Made by a program: the position numbers and the translations under genes | The notes under the pieces: generated by a model | What the model was told of the DNA's origin: nothing | The model's database searches: none | What the model saw: only the letters and a program-made list of their open reading frames with translations | Source of the DNA: Strix aluco | Taxonomy: Eukaryota; Chordata; Aves; Strigiformes; Strigidae | DNA length: 64,000 nt | Assembly: GCF_031877795.1 (NCBI RefSeq) | Contig: NC_133971.1 | Location: forward strand, 47,440,892 to 47,504,891 | Reading direction: 5' to 3' | Shown: one piece after another, positions 50,601 through 63,109 of the stretch | Numbering within the stretch: position 1 is the first letter of the stretch | Layout of the letters: each line of letters begins with the position of its first letter

Positions 50601-52797
50601 TTTGGTCTCTTTCAGAATGTTTAACTTTTGGTGAACTCTGAGAAATCTATCTGTTCAATTAACAAAATGAGGACAGCATTTGTTTGGTTTTCCCAGAAAG
50701 AAAGCTTGCTGCTATATGTGTTGCTGTTAGGTCCTCTGCAGACATAAACAACAATAAATTGTCCTGCTGGATTGAAGCATATAATTTGCTTAGTTTTCTT
50801 TAACAGGAAACTCCCTTTAAAAAGACAGGGTAACTTCTAACTTCAAAGATGCTGTAATACAAAAAAAAAAAAAAAAAAGGGAAAAAAAAGTTGCTTGTTG
50901 CTTTTACTGAAACAAAAATAGCCTTTTCCAAAAGCAATTGAATAAGGTACATCATTATTCTCAGGTGTAAACAAGTGCAGGGGTTTAAACTGGAGTTTTT
51001 TAATAGCTGCAGTGGAAATATGTTCCATAAAAAAAAAATCTTCAGAAGCTTAGGTCCTGATTTTTTATTTTTCAACCTTAGTAATTAGGTGGCCTGTGTT
51101 GGATTCTGTTTTTGTCCTAAAGGTATTGATTTAACATTTTATAACATAATATTTAAAGTCATGAGGACTTCAGAATACTTTCAGTATCCACAGGAGCAAA
51201 CAAACACATATTGCCTGCATACCTAATAGACTAGTGGTTTACCGTAGTGAGAAACTGCACACCGCATTTTATGGTTTAACCTCAGCGCTTGTTTTTTTAT
51301 GGGTTCAAATGAGTTGAGTTTGTGTTTCTCAAGGATATCACTGTCTCACACTTAACATACATTGTTCACTGCTTGGAATATCTTTCTGAAATAATATATT
51401 TTAAATATCTGCATAGTTTATGAAAACATGATTTCATGTGATATGAATAACAACATGACCATTTCCTGTCACAGAAAATAACTGAATTAAGTCTTATATT
51501 CTTAAACAGAACAAACATTATTATTTATGAGAGCATTAGTTTTATAATCGGGGTGCTGCAACAGTAAGCAAAATGAAAATGAAGGCAAATTTATCTCGAT
51601 GGTATTTTAAAACCTAAAGAGATAATAGATGCTATATAGTCACCAATGGTTCAAAAGAACAGGAATGAATGTTCCAGTAGTCTCATTTTGTTTGCAGGTT
51701 TCTTAGGAGAAGTATGTCTTGGTAAGGATTTGATCATGTAGAGCATGGAGGTGCACCAGTCTGGAGTGCACAGGACTCACTGGGACTGCACAGGTGAGAC
51801 AGGACTGACTGGGTCACAGTAACCACAGTGGAAATCTGTCTTTTCTTTCTGACTTCTGATATCTTTTAACACCAAAGGAAAGAACCTGTCCAGTTTCTTC
51901 AGGTATGGGATATAGTTTACCTGATACGTTTTAAGTCTGAGCAGAAGTTGCAACTCATGAGGTAGGACTGACTATGTGGAGCAATGTGGTCCCCAGCTAC
52001 CAGGCTTTTTTTGAGCAATCCCTCCACCCAGTATACCTTTTCCTTAGAATGTGGATTTTAAATGTAGTTTTATAAACCACAGCTATGATCATGTGTTCTG
52101 AACATAAATTTTGAGTGGTGAAGGAAATTGAATTTTTTCAAGTGATGCAGTATTAATTCTGATCCCAGTGTGTAGAAAGCAAAAAACATGTAACAAAAGA
52201 GAAAACTTAGCAATTTCTCTTTATTAATGTGTTTGACAAAGCCTTGAGAAAAAGGCATCAGACTGTCTTCAGGTGCTTGGATATCAAAATTTCCCAAAAT
52301 GCTTCTGGGGGGTAAGCGGGTCTCTTCCCATGCAGCTGACACTCACTGGTGGTTTTCTCAGTTCAGTAGCACTCCATTGTTTGGCATGAAGAATGCAAAG
52401 TTAGATAAATACATCTTCAGCACACCAGATGCTGCATCCAAAACTGCTCCTTTACAGCAACATGCTCCTTTCTCACAGGTAGAAAACCAGTGAAGGACAG
52501 TCACTCCAAAGACCAAAAAATGATAGGGTTCATTTCAAAAGGTGCTTCAAAGCTGCTGCAGCTCTTCAGCAAAACCCTGGCCCTCTTTGTCAGAAGGGAA
52601 AAGTGAGGGACCTTACAAAGGTGAGTGAACAAGGACAGTGAACAAAACTGTGCTTTATTTTCTTACTTCTCCAGTTACTGCTTTTCATGACTAAAACATG
52701 TTCATGCTTGTGTTAGCAGGCGCTTTCTTACTACAGGCGCTGTCCTGAATGACAATTTCAGTGGAGGTGTTAAATTCAAATTATAAATAATGCACAG
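47626..52797. other. Intergenic DNA with microsatellite
   Basis: No exon recognised. It holds the CA/TA microsatellite at 48.7 kb, poly(T) at about 49806-49820 and poly(A) at about 50861-50878. The remainder is AT-rich unique-looking sequence. Confidence 0.55.
48711..48771. repeat. Compound (CA)n-(TA)n microsatellite
   Basis: About 11 CA units (48735-48756) run directly into about 8 TA units (48756-48771), preceded by acatacatat and gcatgcatgc units. This length is likely to be polymorphic. Confidence 0.95.
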
Positions 52798-52822
52798 TTT
52801 TGGTTTGGTTTGGTTTGGTTTG
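52798..52822. repeat. (TTTGG)n short tandem repeat
   Basis: Nearly five perfect TTTGG units, ending where the ancient LINE relic begins. Confidence 0.9.
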
Positions 52823-53045
52823 AAGTGAAGGGAAAAAACTATTGCATCAGCTGACTTTGGGATGTGGTGAGCTCTCTGTCATTTGACCTCTTTAATCCAA
52901 GACTGTCTTTCTAAAAATGATATTTTAGCTCAGCAACTAATTATGATCTTTATGCAGAAATTACTGGGTGAAATTCCATTGCCTGTGCTATGCAGAAGAT
53001 CAGACTGTGTAGGTCCTTCTTGGCTTTAAAATTTTGTAAATCCAA
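52823..53045 (+). mobile_element. Ancient CR1/L3-like LINE 3' end
   Basis: The forward strand follows the final 220 bases of the same old LINE family as at 34.6 kb. 'gggatgtggtgagctctctgtc' is the end of the ORF, 'tctttaatccaagactgtctttctaaaaatga' the linker, and 'actgggtgaaattccattgcctgtgctatgcagaagatcagactg' the 3' UTR. 'tccttcttggctttaaaattttgtaa' is the terminus. The match to the known pattern is quite good for an old copy. Confidence 0.8.
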
Positions 53046-56000
53046 ATTACAATCCAAATTCTAACACATGTAATCTTACTTACAGATTTCCAGAGGTTTC
53101 TATAAAAGAATATTTCATTTTCTTCCTGTCCAACACTACTCATTAACAATACTTTAACAGCTGACATGCTCTTCCTTAGTGGTGTGCAAAGAACAGTGAT
53201 GGGGGAGATTTCTATAACGTTCTTTTGAATCTTCCATGATGTAATGCAAACTAAAGCTACTACTTGTTATTGTTTAGTCTCTGGCAAATATCAGCCTGTA
53301 AGGACAGTAAAGATGGAAAGGCAAATGGCAGTTTGAGAAAGACAGTATATTGCCCTTTTTAATTAACTCATGCATTTTAAATTGTGCTCTGCTCCTACCT
53401 CCTACCACAGTCAAATTTAAGTTTTAACTAACCAAAGTTTTACAACAGGGGAGTTGTGCTGGAAACCATTCTAATTTTAATGCAAAGTGAAATGCGAAGC
53501 CAGAGCTGCAATTAAAAATGTGAAAAATACAGTACCTGAAGGAATTTTCATTCTTTAAAAAATACATCACAGGACATACACAAACATGTTAAATGCTCTA
53601 CTCTCAAGATGAAAAGTCCCATGCTGGTGTAACTCAGCTGATTTCCATGGGAGTCATTCACTAGAATTGAGTATTGTCGACAAAATAAAGGGGAATCCAG
53701 ACACACCGTATTCCTTGCGTGTCTGACAGAAACAGCTGCTTCTGAAGCCAGACACTGAGTAAGCTTCATCCTCCTCAAGCAGCATCTCTGCTTCTTAAAC
53801 TTGCCAATGCTCATTCGGGTTCTGTCTTCCTACAGGGTGTCTTCTACTGATATAATTCCTAGAGAAGCCCTATAGCAGTCCTATAGGTTCTGCTCTTTAT
53901 TTCTCAAGGGGTCCATAACACTGAGTAAAACAATGCCACTAAGTCAAGACTTTCTTATTCCTTATTGATTTCTCAGGGCTTATTGGAGAAACTCTTTCTG
54001 GCTTCCTCTATGAATCTTGACTTCAGTGGAGCAGTCACAGTAATCTTCCACTAGGAAAAGCAGAAAACCTAGGAGCAGGCACACCTCCCTACAGTTCTTT
54101 CAGATTTTTGTGCTAGAAGTTGTACTTTTGTCCTACTGTGACTGATGAGACACCCCATTCTGCAGAACAGCTATCCCCCTGTTGAGTTCCCCATAGCAAT
54201 GCATGGACAGTGAAATATAAAATCTCCTAAAGCTTAGGATTGTATGTATTTGTTTATGATGATCTGTGTATTTGTATAGATCCAAGAGTTTGATTTTGTT
54301 CAAGTTATGCAGGAATATCGTGCTTGTAGCTATATACCATATTATATAGATACATACATACAGGATATATAGATAGATACATACAGGAAGTTGCGCTAAA
54401 AAGAACAATTATGGAAAGAAATTAGTATGGTAAAACTAGACTAAAAGAAAAACTACTGTGGGTTTAGCTGTAGATTTACTGGGGAAGATAAGTGGTTTAA
54501 TTGCTCCTGGTTTTCCCCATCTCATGTTTCATGTCCTGCTCCCATGCCACCACACAGATAACTTATACAAACCCAGCCACTGTGTGGCCCCAACTTTTCC
54601 CTAGTGCCTCCAAAGTTACTGAGAAATCAGTGTTGCACCAGGGTCAAGACAGTTTGTTATCTGTTCTCTCCCTCATCCCATTGCCTATCCCTTGTAGATC
54701 CTATTGGCAGCATCACCCCATTGCCTGACCTGATGCAGCCACACAGCCCAGACATATATCACAGGGCACAACACAGGTCAGCTGGAGGGATGGGGAAGGA
54801 GCCCCTCACTTTCTCAGATAAAGGCAGCAGCCACCTCTGTCACTCAGTATTCAAGTGAAATTAGCACAACTCAGTGTATACATTTCTGAATAATGGATCT
54901 ATTTTCATGAAAGTTTCTGTTTGGCTACATGACATCAAATGTTGAGATAATTTTGAATGCTTTGAAATGACACACATGCAGTGAAGTTTAGACCAATTAC
55001 TGTGTTAGTCTTCAACTCAGATAGAATAAACCAAATGAAATCAACCTGGTATACCATGACAGTTTCCGAGCTTACCTTCAAAGACTGGTCTTCAGTTAGT
55101 AGCTTCTTGAGTCTGTTCACTGTGAGGAGAAAATATTTACAATCAACTTTTATTTCAGCTCATTAAAGCCAAACAACCACTTTCTAACTATATCTCGTTT
55201 CTTCTACTCTTAGTGGTGAAGCAAATATTACAGTCATTGCCCTGATATACCTTCAACATCTTTTTATAAACATTCCTTTTAATCTAACTGCATGACTTAA
55301 TGTTTTACTTCAAATAATTTCTCCAATCATCTGAGCAATGAGAAGACCTACAGTAAAATCTGATAATTACCTATGGATGAAAATAGGAATTAAATTAGAA
55401 ATGTGTTTCAAAAAGTATTACTATAGAGCAGTATAGTAAAAGCATTCATAATATTGGTATGTAAGACAAAATATGAAATTTAGACCAAAGGGAAAACCAT
55501 CATGGGTGTTTCACTTGAGTCAAAACTACTGTCAACTTTTTTCAATAATAAACACAGCTGCATGAGGGCTTTCCCATGTTCTAAATGTTGCATCTGTTCA
55601 ATACAACTTTCTGTATTCACTGCTGCTCTTCATATTGCAGCAGTGGCCAAAAGTAATAGTCAGACTCAGTGCCCTGCTGTGAGCATCACTGAACCTATAC
55701 ATAGGAAGCCATGGTCCTTGCCCTAAAGAGTTTACAACCTGGCTTGCGAAAGGACATAACAATTGGAAAAAACCAAGAGAGTAGTAAGGAGGAAAGATAA
55801 CGGGACCAAGATCATGTGCTTGGATAAGATGAGAATATGAACAACAAACAATTTCTCAATAGGTTTAGTGTTCTCTTTATCTTATAAGGAAGGTAAATAA
55901 ATAAAGTCAGTTCTTCCCAAGACTCATTCAATTAGACACTACTTTTTTTCAGTCTTCCTAGAATAGTTATACTTAGTTATGCCTAGAGAAAGAAATGCTC

Positions 56001-56128
56001 AGCAGGCAAGAAATGCTCACCAGTCCAGACCATCAATTTAGGCAAACTGGCATATCTCCACTGTATGTATGTATTGACATACTGTATGTATGCTGATTTG
56101 TTTCAGGGCTGGAAATATACCTGTCTTC
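53046..56128. other. Intergenic DNA
   Basis: No gene recognised. An imperfect ATAC/GATA-type simple repeat lies at 54345-54385. Confidence 0.55.
54345..54385. repeat. Imperfect (ATAC/ATAG)n simple repeat
   Basis: Runs of atagatacatacatac and atatagatagatacatac with interruptions. Confidence 0.75.
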
Positions 56129-56129
56129 A

Positions 56130-57245
56130 CAGAATCATAGAATGGTTCAGGTTTGATGTGACTTTTAAAGGTCATCTAGTTCCAATGTTCCTGACACGGG
56201 CAGGGACATCTTTCACTAGGGCAGGTTGCTCAAAGCCCCCGTCCAACTTGGCCTTGAACACTTCCAGGGAGGGGGCATCTGCAGCTTCTTTGGGCCACCT
56301 GTTCCATTGTCTCACCACCCCCATCATAAAAAATTTCTTCCTTATTTCTAACCTAAATCTACCCTCTTTCAGTGTAAAACCATTGCCCCTTGTCCTGTCA
56401 CTACAAGCCCTAGCAAAAAGTCTCTCTCCATCTTTCTTATAAGCTGCCTTTATATACCCAAAGGCTGCAATAAGGTCTCCCTGGAGCTTTCTCTTCTCCA
56501 GGCTGAACAACGCCTACTCTGTCAGCCTGTCCTCATAGGAGAGGTGTTTCATCCCTCTGATCATTTTCGTGGCCCTCCTCTGGACCTGCTCGAGCAGGTC
56601 CATGTGTTTCTTGTACTGGGGACTCCAGAGCTGAACACAGTACTCCAGGTAGGGTCTCATGAGAGCAGAGTAGAAGGGGAGAATCACCTCCTGTGACCTG
56701 CTGGCAATGCTTCTTCTTATGCAGCCCAAGATATGGTTGGCTTTCTGGGCTGCAAGTGCATGTTGCTGGGTCATGTCCAATTTTCCATGTACCACTATCC
56801 CAATGTCCTTCTTCATGGCGCTGCTCTAAATCCATTCATCCCTGAGTCTGTACTGATACTGGGGCTTGCCCTGACCCTTGCATTTGGCCTTGCTCAACTT
56901 CACAAGATTCCCATGGGCCTACTCCTCAAGCCTGCCAAGGTCTCTCTGGGTGGCATCCCTTCCCTTGAGCAAATCAACTGCACCACTCAGCTTGGTGTCA
57001 TCCACATGTTCTGAGGGTGAACTCAATCCCACTGTCTGTGTCATTAATAAAGATACTAAACAGTACTTGTTCCAGTATAGACCACTGAGAGTCACCCCTT
57101 GTTACTGATCTCCATTTGGACATTGAGCTGTTGACTGCAACTCTTTGGATTTTGCCCTTGGTGAAGCCACGTTGGCTGTCTTTAATTATCTCTCTCTCAT
57201 CCATATATGTTGACATAGCGTCCAGGAGGATGCACACATCTGTTT
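56130..57245 (-). mobile_element. 5'-truncated CR1 LINE with internal deletion
   Basis: The left edge (agaatcatagaatggttcagg) is the reversed CR1 3' end. Minus-strand frames encode ORF2 pieces. 57237-56998 has REIIKDSQRGFTKGK followed directly by IQRVAVNSSMSKWRSVT. 56816-56514 has NHILGCIRRSIASRSQEVIL and EYCVQLWSPQYKKHMDLLEQ. 56510-56172 has SDRTRGNGFTLKEGRFRLEI and KFFMMGVVRQWNRWPKEA. Between FTKGK and IQRV, about 65 codons normally present (including the first catalytic Asp region) are missing, at about 57150. Frameshifts and stops elsewhere show it is dead. It probably belongs to a different CR1 subfamily from the copy at 46.5 kb. Confidence 0.93.
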
Positions 57246-60200
57246 AAGTAATCCACACAAAAAACCTTGACAACTTCAGATACAGCAAAACACAGATGGG
57301 GACATCTAGGAGGGATTAAGGGCTGATAGATGCCTAAATTATACTGGTTTTCTATGGGAACTTGGCTAATATACGGTACTTTATACATCTGAACCTGCAT
57401 CTCTATCAGAATACCTTTTGTCAGGTAGGTTTCTGTCTTCTGCTAGAGGTAGATCTCACTGTGGAGAAGTTGGCCCATCAATCTGTTTCTATTCTTCCCT
57501 CATTTATTTTTGAATACAAAATGCAAACTGTATTTCTAATGTCCTTGATACCTCTAAAACATTCTCTCATGCAAAGATATGTGGGGGGTTTTGTTGTTGT
57601 TTATTGTGTACATATTCTTCAGTGAAAACAAAGTAGCAGACAATTAAAATCCTAATTTAAATAGACAATATAGGCAATTTAAATCAACAATCCTACTAAA
57701 ATAGACAATTAAATTACATGGGACACAGGAGCTCTCTGCCAGTTCTTTATTACTTTCATCATTGCCTCACCTTTTATGCATTCACATTTGCATTATGAAC
57801 GGCATTATTGATTACTATTTTAATTGAGCCTTTGTATGCACCTTATCAGTATAACACAGACTTCTTTTCCAATGTCAATTATGAAAATTCAGGAATGGAG
57901 TTAAGGAACTCCTTTCTGTTATTTTTACAAAGTTAGCTTTGTTTTAGAGATATCACTGCCACACTCTCTAACTATCTTTGATGACATGCATAGTAAAATC
58001 ATGTTCCAAAATTTCTGCCAATGTGTTCTGCTCTTATGTTACGTTGGACAGTGTTCCACTTTGTGAAGATTTACAAGGACTTCTCCCCTGCTGAAGAGGA
58101 AAGGAAAATGACAGATTTGAAATGTTATCCATTCCTCTCCCTTTATATATAATGTTCTTAATCTCAGAACAATCTGGTGAATGCCTCAATTCAAAACTAA
58201 TTGTTTTCTCAAGTCTTCCTCATCTTGGACTTACTAGATTTTTTTTTTTTTGCTTTTGTGCGAAATACGCAGAAGGGAAGATTCATTTTGGAGCCCTGCC
58301 ACAACAAAGCCATGCCTGTGTATAGAACTGCTCAGCCAAATGTTTGCTTTTGATGAATTTACTTAGGTTTTCCAAGTTTATCATTATAACCTCTTCTCGG
58401 TATTCAAAAACTTAAATAAAATCAGGTAGTTGTGTCTGAGATGGTAGGCAGTTGAGAAAATGCCCTGCTTATGAAGACAAGTCAGGACTGAACTCCCTAA
58501 ACAAAAAAGTACTGTTTACACATGCACTGTACAAATCTAATTTTAATTTTATTAACCTTGACAAATGAAACTAACTTGTACCTATCATAGACATCAATGC
58601 ACAGATAGTGGGTTCTTTGAGTGTCTTGAATTTCTGTTCCTTTGTACACACCATCAGACAACTTACTGAAATCAAAACAAATACACATGGTTATACTACT
58701 GATGGTAAGTTTTGCATACCATTGCAATGAAAGCTTCAAATACAATAGTTAGGGAAGCTCTCATTATAGACGCTGATGTGTAAGAAAAGAAGGAGTAACT
58801 CTGGTGGATTTTCAAATCTCTGATTGAATTTGCAGTAGCTGCCTATTTATCTATCTCACTTTTTTAGAAATCTCACTTGTTATAGAAACCTTTGGGAAAC
58901 TAACAGAAAACAAATAGAAAAGTTAGAAAACAATATGCAGGGATGAAACACACTATAAGGTCAAGAAGGGAGAGGCTTTTTGTTTAATTCTCACTCTGCT
59001 CTTTTAAAATCTAGGTTCAATTAAGAAACCATGTAACTGCATGCTGCGAAACCATTCATATTCACCTTTATCAACTCTAAACTTAAAAAATACTGCTATT
59101 AAAACCTCATTGCAAAACCCTGATTTGACAAAAAATCTACTGACATCAGAAGGCTTTTGAGCAACAGCTATCTCAGGTAGTGTAGATGATTTTCTTGATA
59201 ATGCTGCCGGATCCTTCAGAGAGAGACAAGTGTGCTTAATTTCCTTCACTGGGTGTAGACATGTGCAATTCAGTAGCTCTACCCACAGTGTATAAAACAA
59301 AATAACTACAAACCAGTTTTGTAATGCAGATAGATAAACCCAAAATATTAGATAGGGGCTAGGTGGCATTTTGGCTGATAATTTTGAATGAGGAGATTAC
59401 CTACTAATAAAATTCTAACCATTTTCTTTCTTCAACAAATTGACAAGTTCATTGAAGCAACAAAAATCTATGTGTTCCTTTATAAAAAAGTCTGAAAGTT
59501 TACTTTTGCACTTTACTTATGGTCATAGGAAGCTGCCTGATTAGTGACTTCAAAATCAGACCTACAAATGGTAGCTAAATTTAAGTAGAAGGTAAATTTT
59601 TGTGAAAATAAATTCTTACAGTCTGCTCCAAAGACTACTGATGTCAGAAAAAGTCTATAACCCTGATCTCTAATTAAGCTGGTTTGCTAAAAAAAAATCT
59701 CATTACAGATCTGAATCTGAAAATACTCAGTGTTTTTAGTTTCTAGTGAAGTTCACATACTGTAATCTTAATTCTAACTATTAAGGGGAATTTATAATTA
59801 GGAACCTTTTAATCCAATGCATTGACAAGTGAGTTTCTGAATAAAGATATCCAGACCTGCTGTGAAACGTGCTTCAAAAAAATCCACAGTGTTCTAATTT
59901 GCAACAAAATTACCCAATTTTGAATATTTTAATGCAAAAAATTACAAGTCGTAAAAAAATTATAAGTAAGATCTGCAAAAAAGATAAATTTGAATAATCT
60001 AATTTCAACTCAGTGTTTATGCAAACAGGAGAATCAGAATAAGTTCTTCATCTACTCAAGCATAACTTGGATGAGTAAACTAAATTTTTCTGAGACACAA
60101 AAAACTGAAACCAACGCCTACTCTTCAAGCTTTTTCTCATAGTGACTTCTAAATAACCAACCCTTCGATCCCAAACAAATAAATACCAGCTTCAAAGAAA

Positions 60201-62040
60201 TATACTCAATACGTATTAAGTTTGTCTACTTTCATGTTAGGATTTTATAAAATTATTTATATTTCTTGCTTCACATATGTGATTCTAGCTAAGCATCCCT
60301 ATTCATTACTAAACAAGAACACAAATTTGCGATCCTATAAAAACAGAACTGATGATTTTTTAAAAATAACACTAAAAGTAACAAATAATGTGATTGGTTA
60401 AACTGTCATTTAAAATAACTTCCCTTTTTCTACACTATCACACTTTTTTCATTCATACACTCTACGGTAGGTTTAGAGAACCTTAAAATGTCTTTCTTAG
60501 GACATGTACTAAGACATGCCAAAGTCAAATAGCTTTGGTCCTGTTTGGGGTTTTATTGTTGTTTTTTTTTCAGAACTGGTTTATGTTTTTCCATTTTTGA
60601 GATTCAAAACTGCTGTTTAACAGTGGTGTACACATAAGGAGGACTCAAAATGCCACACATGCCATTGAAGACATTTTTCCATTCATAACCTTTGAATGAG
60701 GATTGCAACAATCTACCAATTAAATTTAAATATAAAATACCTTCTGATCTCAGGTTTTGAGAAATTACTGTGATTACTTACTGATATCTGCTTCAATTAG
60801 TGTCATTTTCTGGTGAGGGAAATTTAATTTCTCAGTTGATATAGACTGTATTTGTTTCTGTAGATGGCAGAAATCAAAATCCCCAGTGCAACAAGTACCC
60901 AGGCATACCAACCATTCCAGACAAAAAAGAAAGGGGTAAGCAAATGCTTAAGTAACTAAATGAACTGTGATCCAGCATCAGAACTGGGCTTTGCAAAGAA
61001 GCTCTATTATTCTCATGAGAAAGCTTAATACCAAAGTACTCAATGGTCTTTAGGGCATTTTAAAAGCAATCACAGTACCTGCCTTGCTTACAAAACTTCC
61101 AAGGTATTTCAGAGATTTTCACTCCATACCTCTCGTCACAGACACTGGTGGGCTTTTTGATGGTCTAGACAGACCCAAGGTATAAAAGCCAGGTATAATT
61201 AGGTAACCTGTGAGGAGAGGACTATAGCTGAATGGACATAGGCACCTGATAATAAGGGAAGGACATGATTCTCTAGAGATGCTGATAGTGCTTTTCATGC
61301 ATCATGAAACCTGAATTAACTAACAAATAAAAATTGTGCTATGGAACAAATGGCAAACAATGTGAATGGCTGATAAATGGGCAGAACTAGCCTCAACTAT
61401 GTTTTCTCCATTTTCATGAAAAATAGTTACTTAATCAGGAAAAAAAAAATGGCTAGAATCCCACTGTGCGGAAACATTGTCTAATATCACACATTGGGCA
61501 ACAACCTGCTGTTTGTAACACTAGTAAGATTTAGAGGAAGATTAGAAAGACAGAAACCTCATTCCTTCAGTGTTGTATTTTCCCTATCTTCAACCTTTCC
61601 ATTTTACTCAGTCTTAGTCACTGATTGTTCCAGCAAACCTTTAAACGGGAAATAATATTGTCGAAACCACAATGAGAAAGATCAGAGGGGATGAGCAGCC
61701 TGCAAATATGATGAATAAGAGAACCCAAACCCAACCACCCCTGTAGCAGGCTGCCTGGACTAGTACTAACTGGAGCACCAGGACACAACCCGCTTGTGGA
61801 AGGACACCAATTACTGGTTCTGGTTGGGGGCCCAGACCAGCAGATGCTCCTCACTAGCCTGGTGCTGGCTAGCAGTGGTAACAAACATCCACTTTGCTAT
61901 TGAGGGTATTCCCAAGTAAGAAGACTTTGCTGTCTTTGATGCATACCTGCCTTGTGCTCGTCAGTGTTCTCCAGAGTCGGAATTTTTACAGTTAACTGCT
62001 GATTTCCCAGGGATTCTAACCCTCCAGGTTGTTTGGGTGA
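57246..62040. other. Intergenic AT-rich DNA upstream of the right-hand promoter
   Basis: No exon recognised. Long AT-rich stretches (59400-60800) contain only chance frames. Conserved non-coding elements of the downstream gene may lie here, but cannot be seen in a single sequence. Confidence 0.5.
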
Positions 62041-62042
62041 CT

Positions 62043-62072
62043 GGGGCGGGGGCGCGGGGGGGGGGGGGGGGA
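62043..62072 (+). repeat. G-run, possible G-quadruplex
   Basis: GGGG, GGGGG and then 16 consecutive G (62056-62071), separated by C and CGC. This satisfies the usual G-quadruplex pattern on the plus strand. The length of the homopolymer is also prone to sequencing error. Confidence 0.85.
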
Positions 62073-62285
62073 GTAAACACTGCTTAAGTGAGTCCACTAG
62101 GCTGCACACTTGTCTGCAGCACAGGCCTCCCGAGATCAAGAGCTGAGCAAGCAAGCCTGACTTGGTGAGCAGCTGGTACCAGACACTGGTCACAGCCTCT
62201 GACCCACCTCTCCACAGGGGTAATTCTGACGCCCAGGATGGCACCACTGATTTCAGGGGCTGTAAAAAGCCACTTTAAAGCTGAG

Positions 62286-62302
62286 TACTACTACTACTAC
62301 TA
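62286..62302. repeat. (TAC)n short tandem repeat
   Basis: About five perfect TAC units in gtactactactactactaag. Confidence 0.85.
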
Positions 62303-63109
62303 AGTGGATAGCAGTGTAAATCAGCATTCACAATCCATCACAGCCACAATGCAGGACTGCATTTTGCAGGATTTTGACTATTGTTAACCTTTTAAAGTAA
62401 TATGCAATTAAAATAAATTACAATACAAAAAATGACAGGATAACTGTGTCAAGAACATCAAAGTGCAGTGGCAATATCTGCCCAGCCAGTAGCATGTGGA
62501 CTGTTAACCTGACCTGGGGAAGACAGCAGCGGTGGGAAGGTGCTTTGCATCTGCCTCTGTACGGTAAAAACTTCCAGCCTGGGCTGATCATCTTTGATGG
62601 GAATAACTTAAGAAATATCCTCACCACCAAACTTCTGGTGTAGAAGAACTTTTGTGTGTTGTCCTCCATTCCTTTGCAAGGATTCATAAGCAAACAGCCC
62701 TTGGAAAAATACACCCAAAAGGAGTTTTGGCTGAAATCCACGGAACTTCATTCGTTTGCCTCGCTGGGTGATTGGACACAGCGTTGATGAACTCTTGTAA
62801 AAGCAGGAGGGGAGGGAGAGGCTTTCGAGCATCAGCCTGCTCCTCTTCCCCAGCACGGTTTTGGGGAGATGCTGGCTGAGCCAGACTTAGCTGGTGACAG
62901 GGCTAAGCCTCTCCCATGTGAGATTTCACTTTTCAATGAAAACTTACTCCGGGAGGAGCACCGCCAGTATATTTCTCGTGTGACTCATACGCAGAAAACG
63001 CAAAAGTCAATGGTCAAGAGTTTATTTGATGGACGTTTTCTCCTAATTAAAAGGTCATTAAGGGGATCCGACTGTTACTCAGAGCTGAGACGAAGGTCCC
63101 CAGCAGCTG

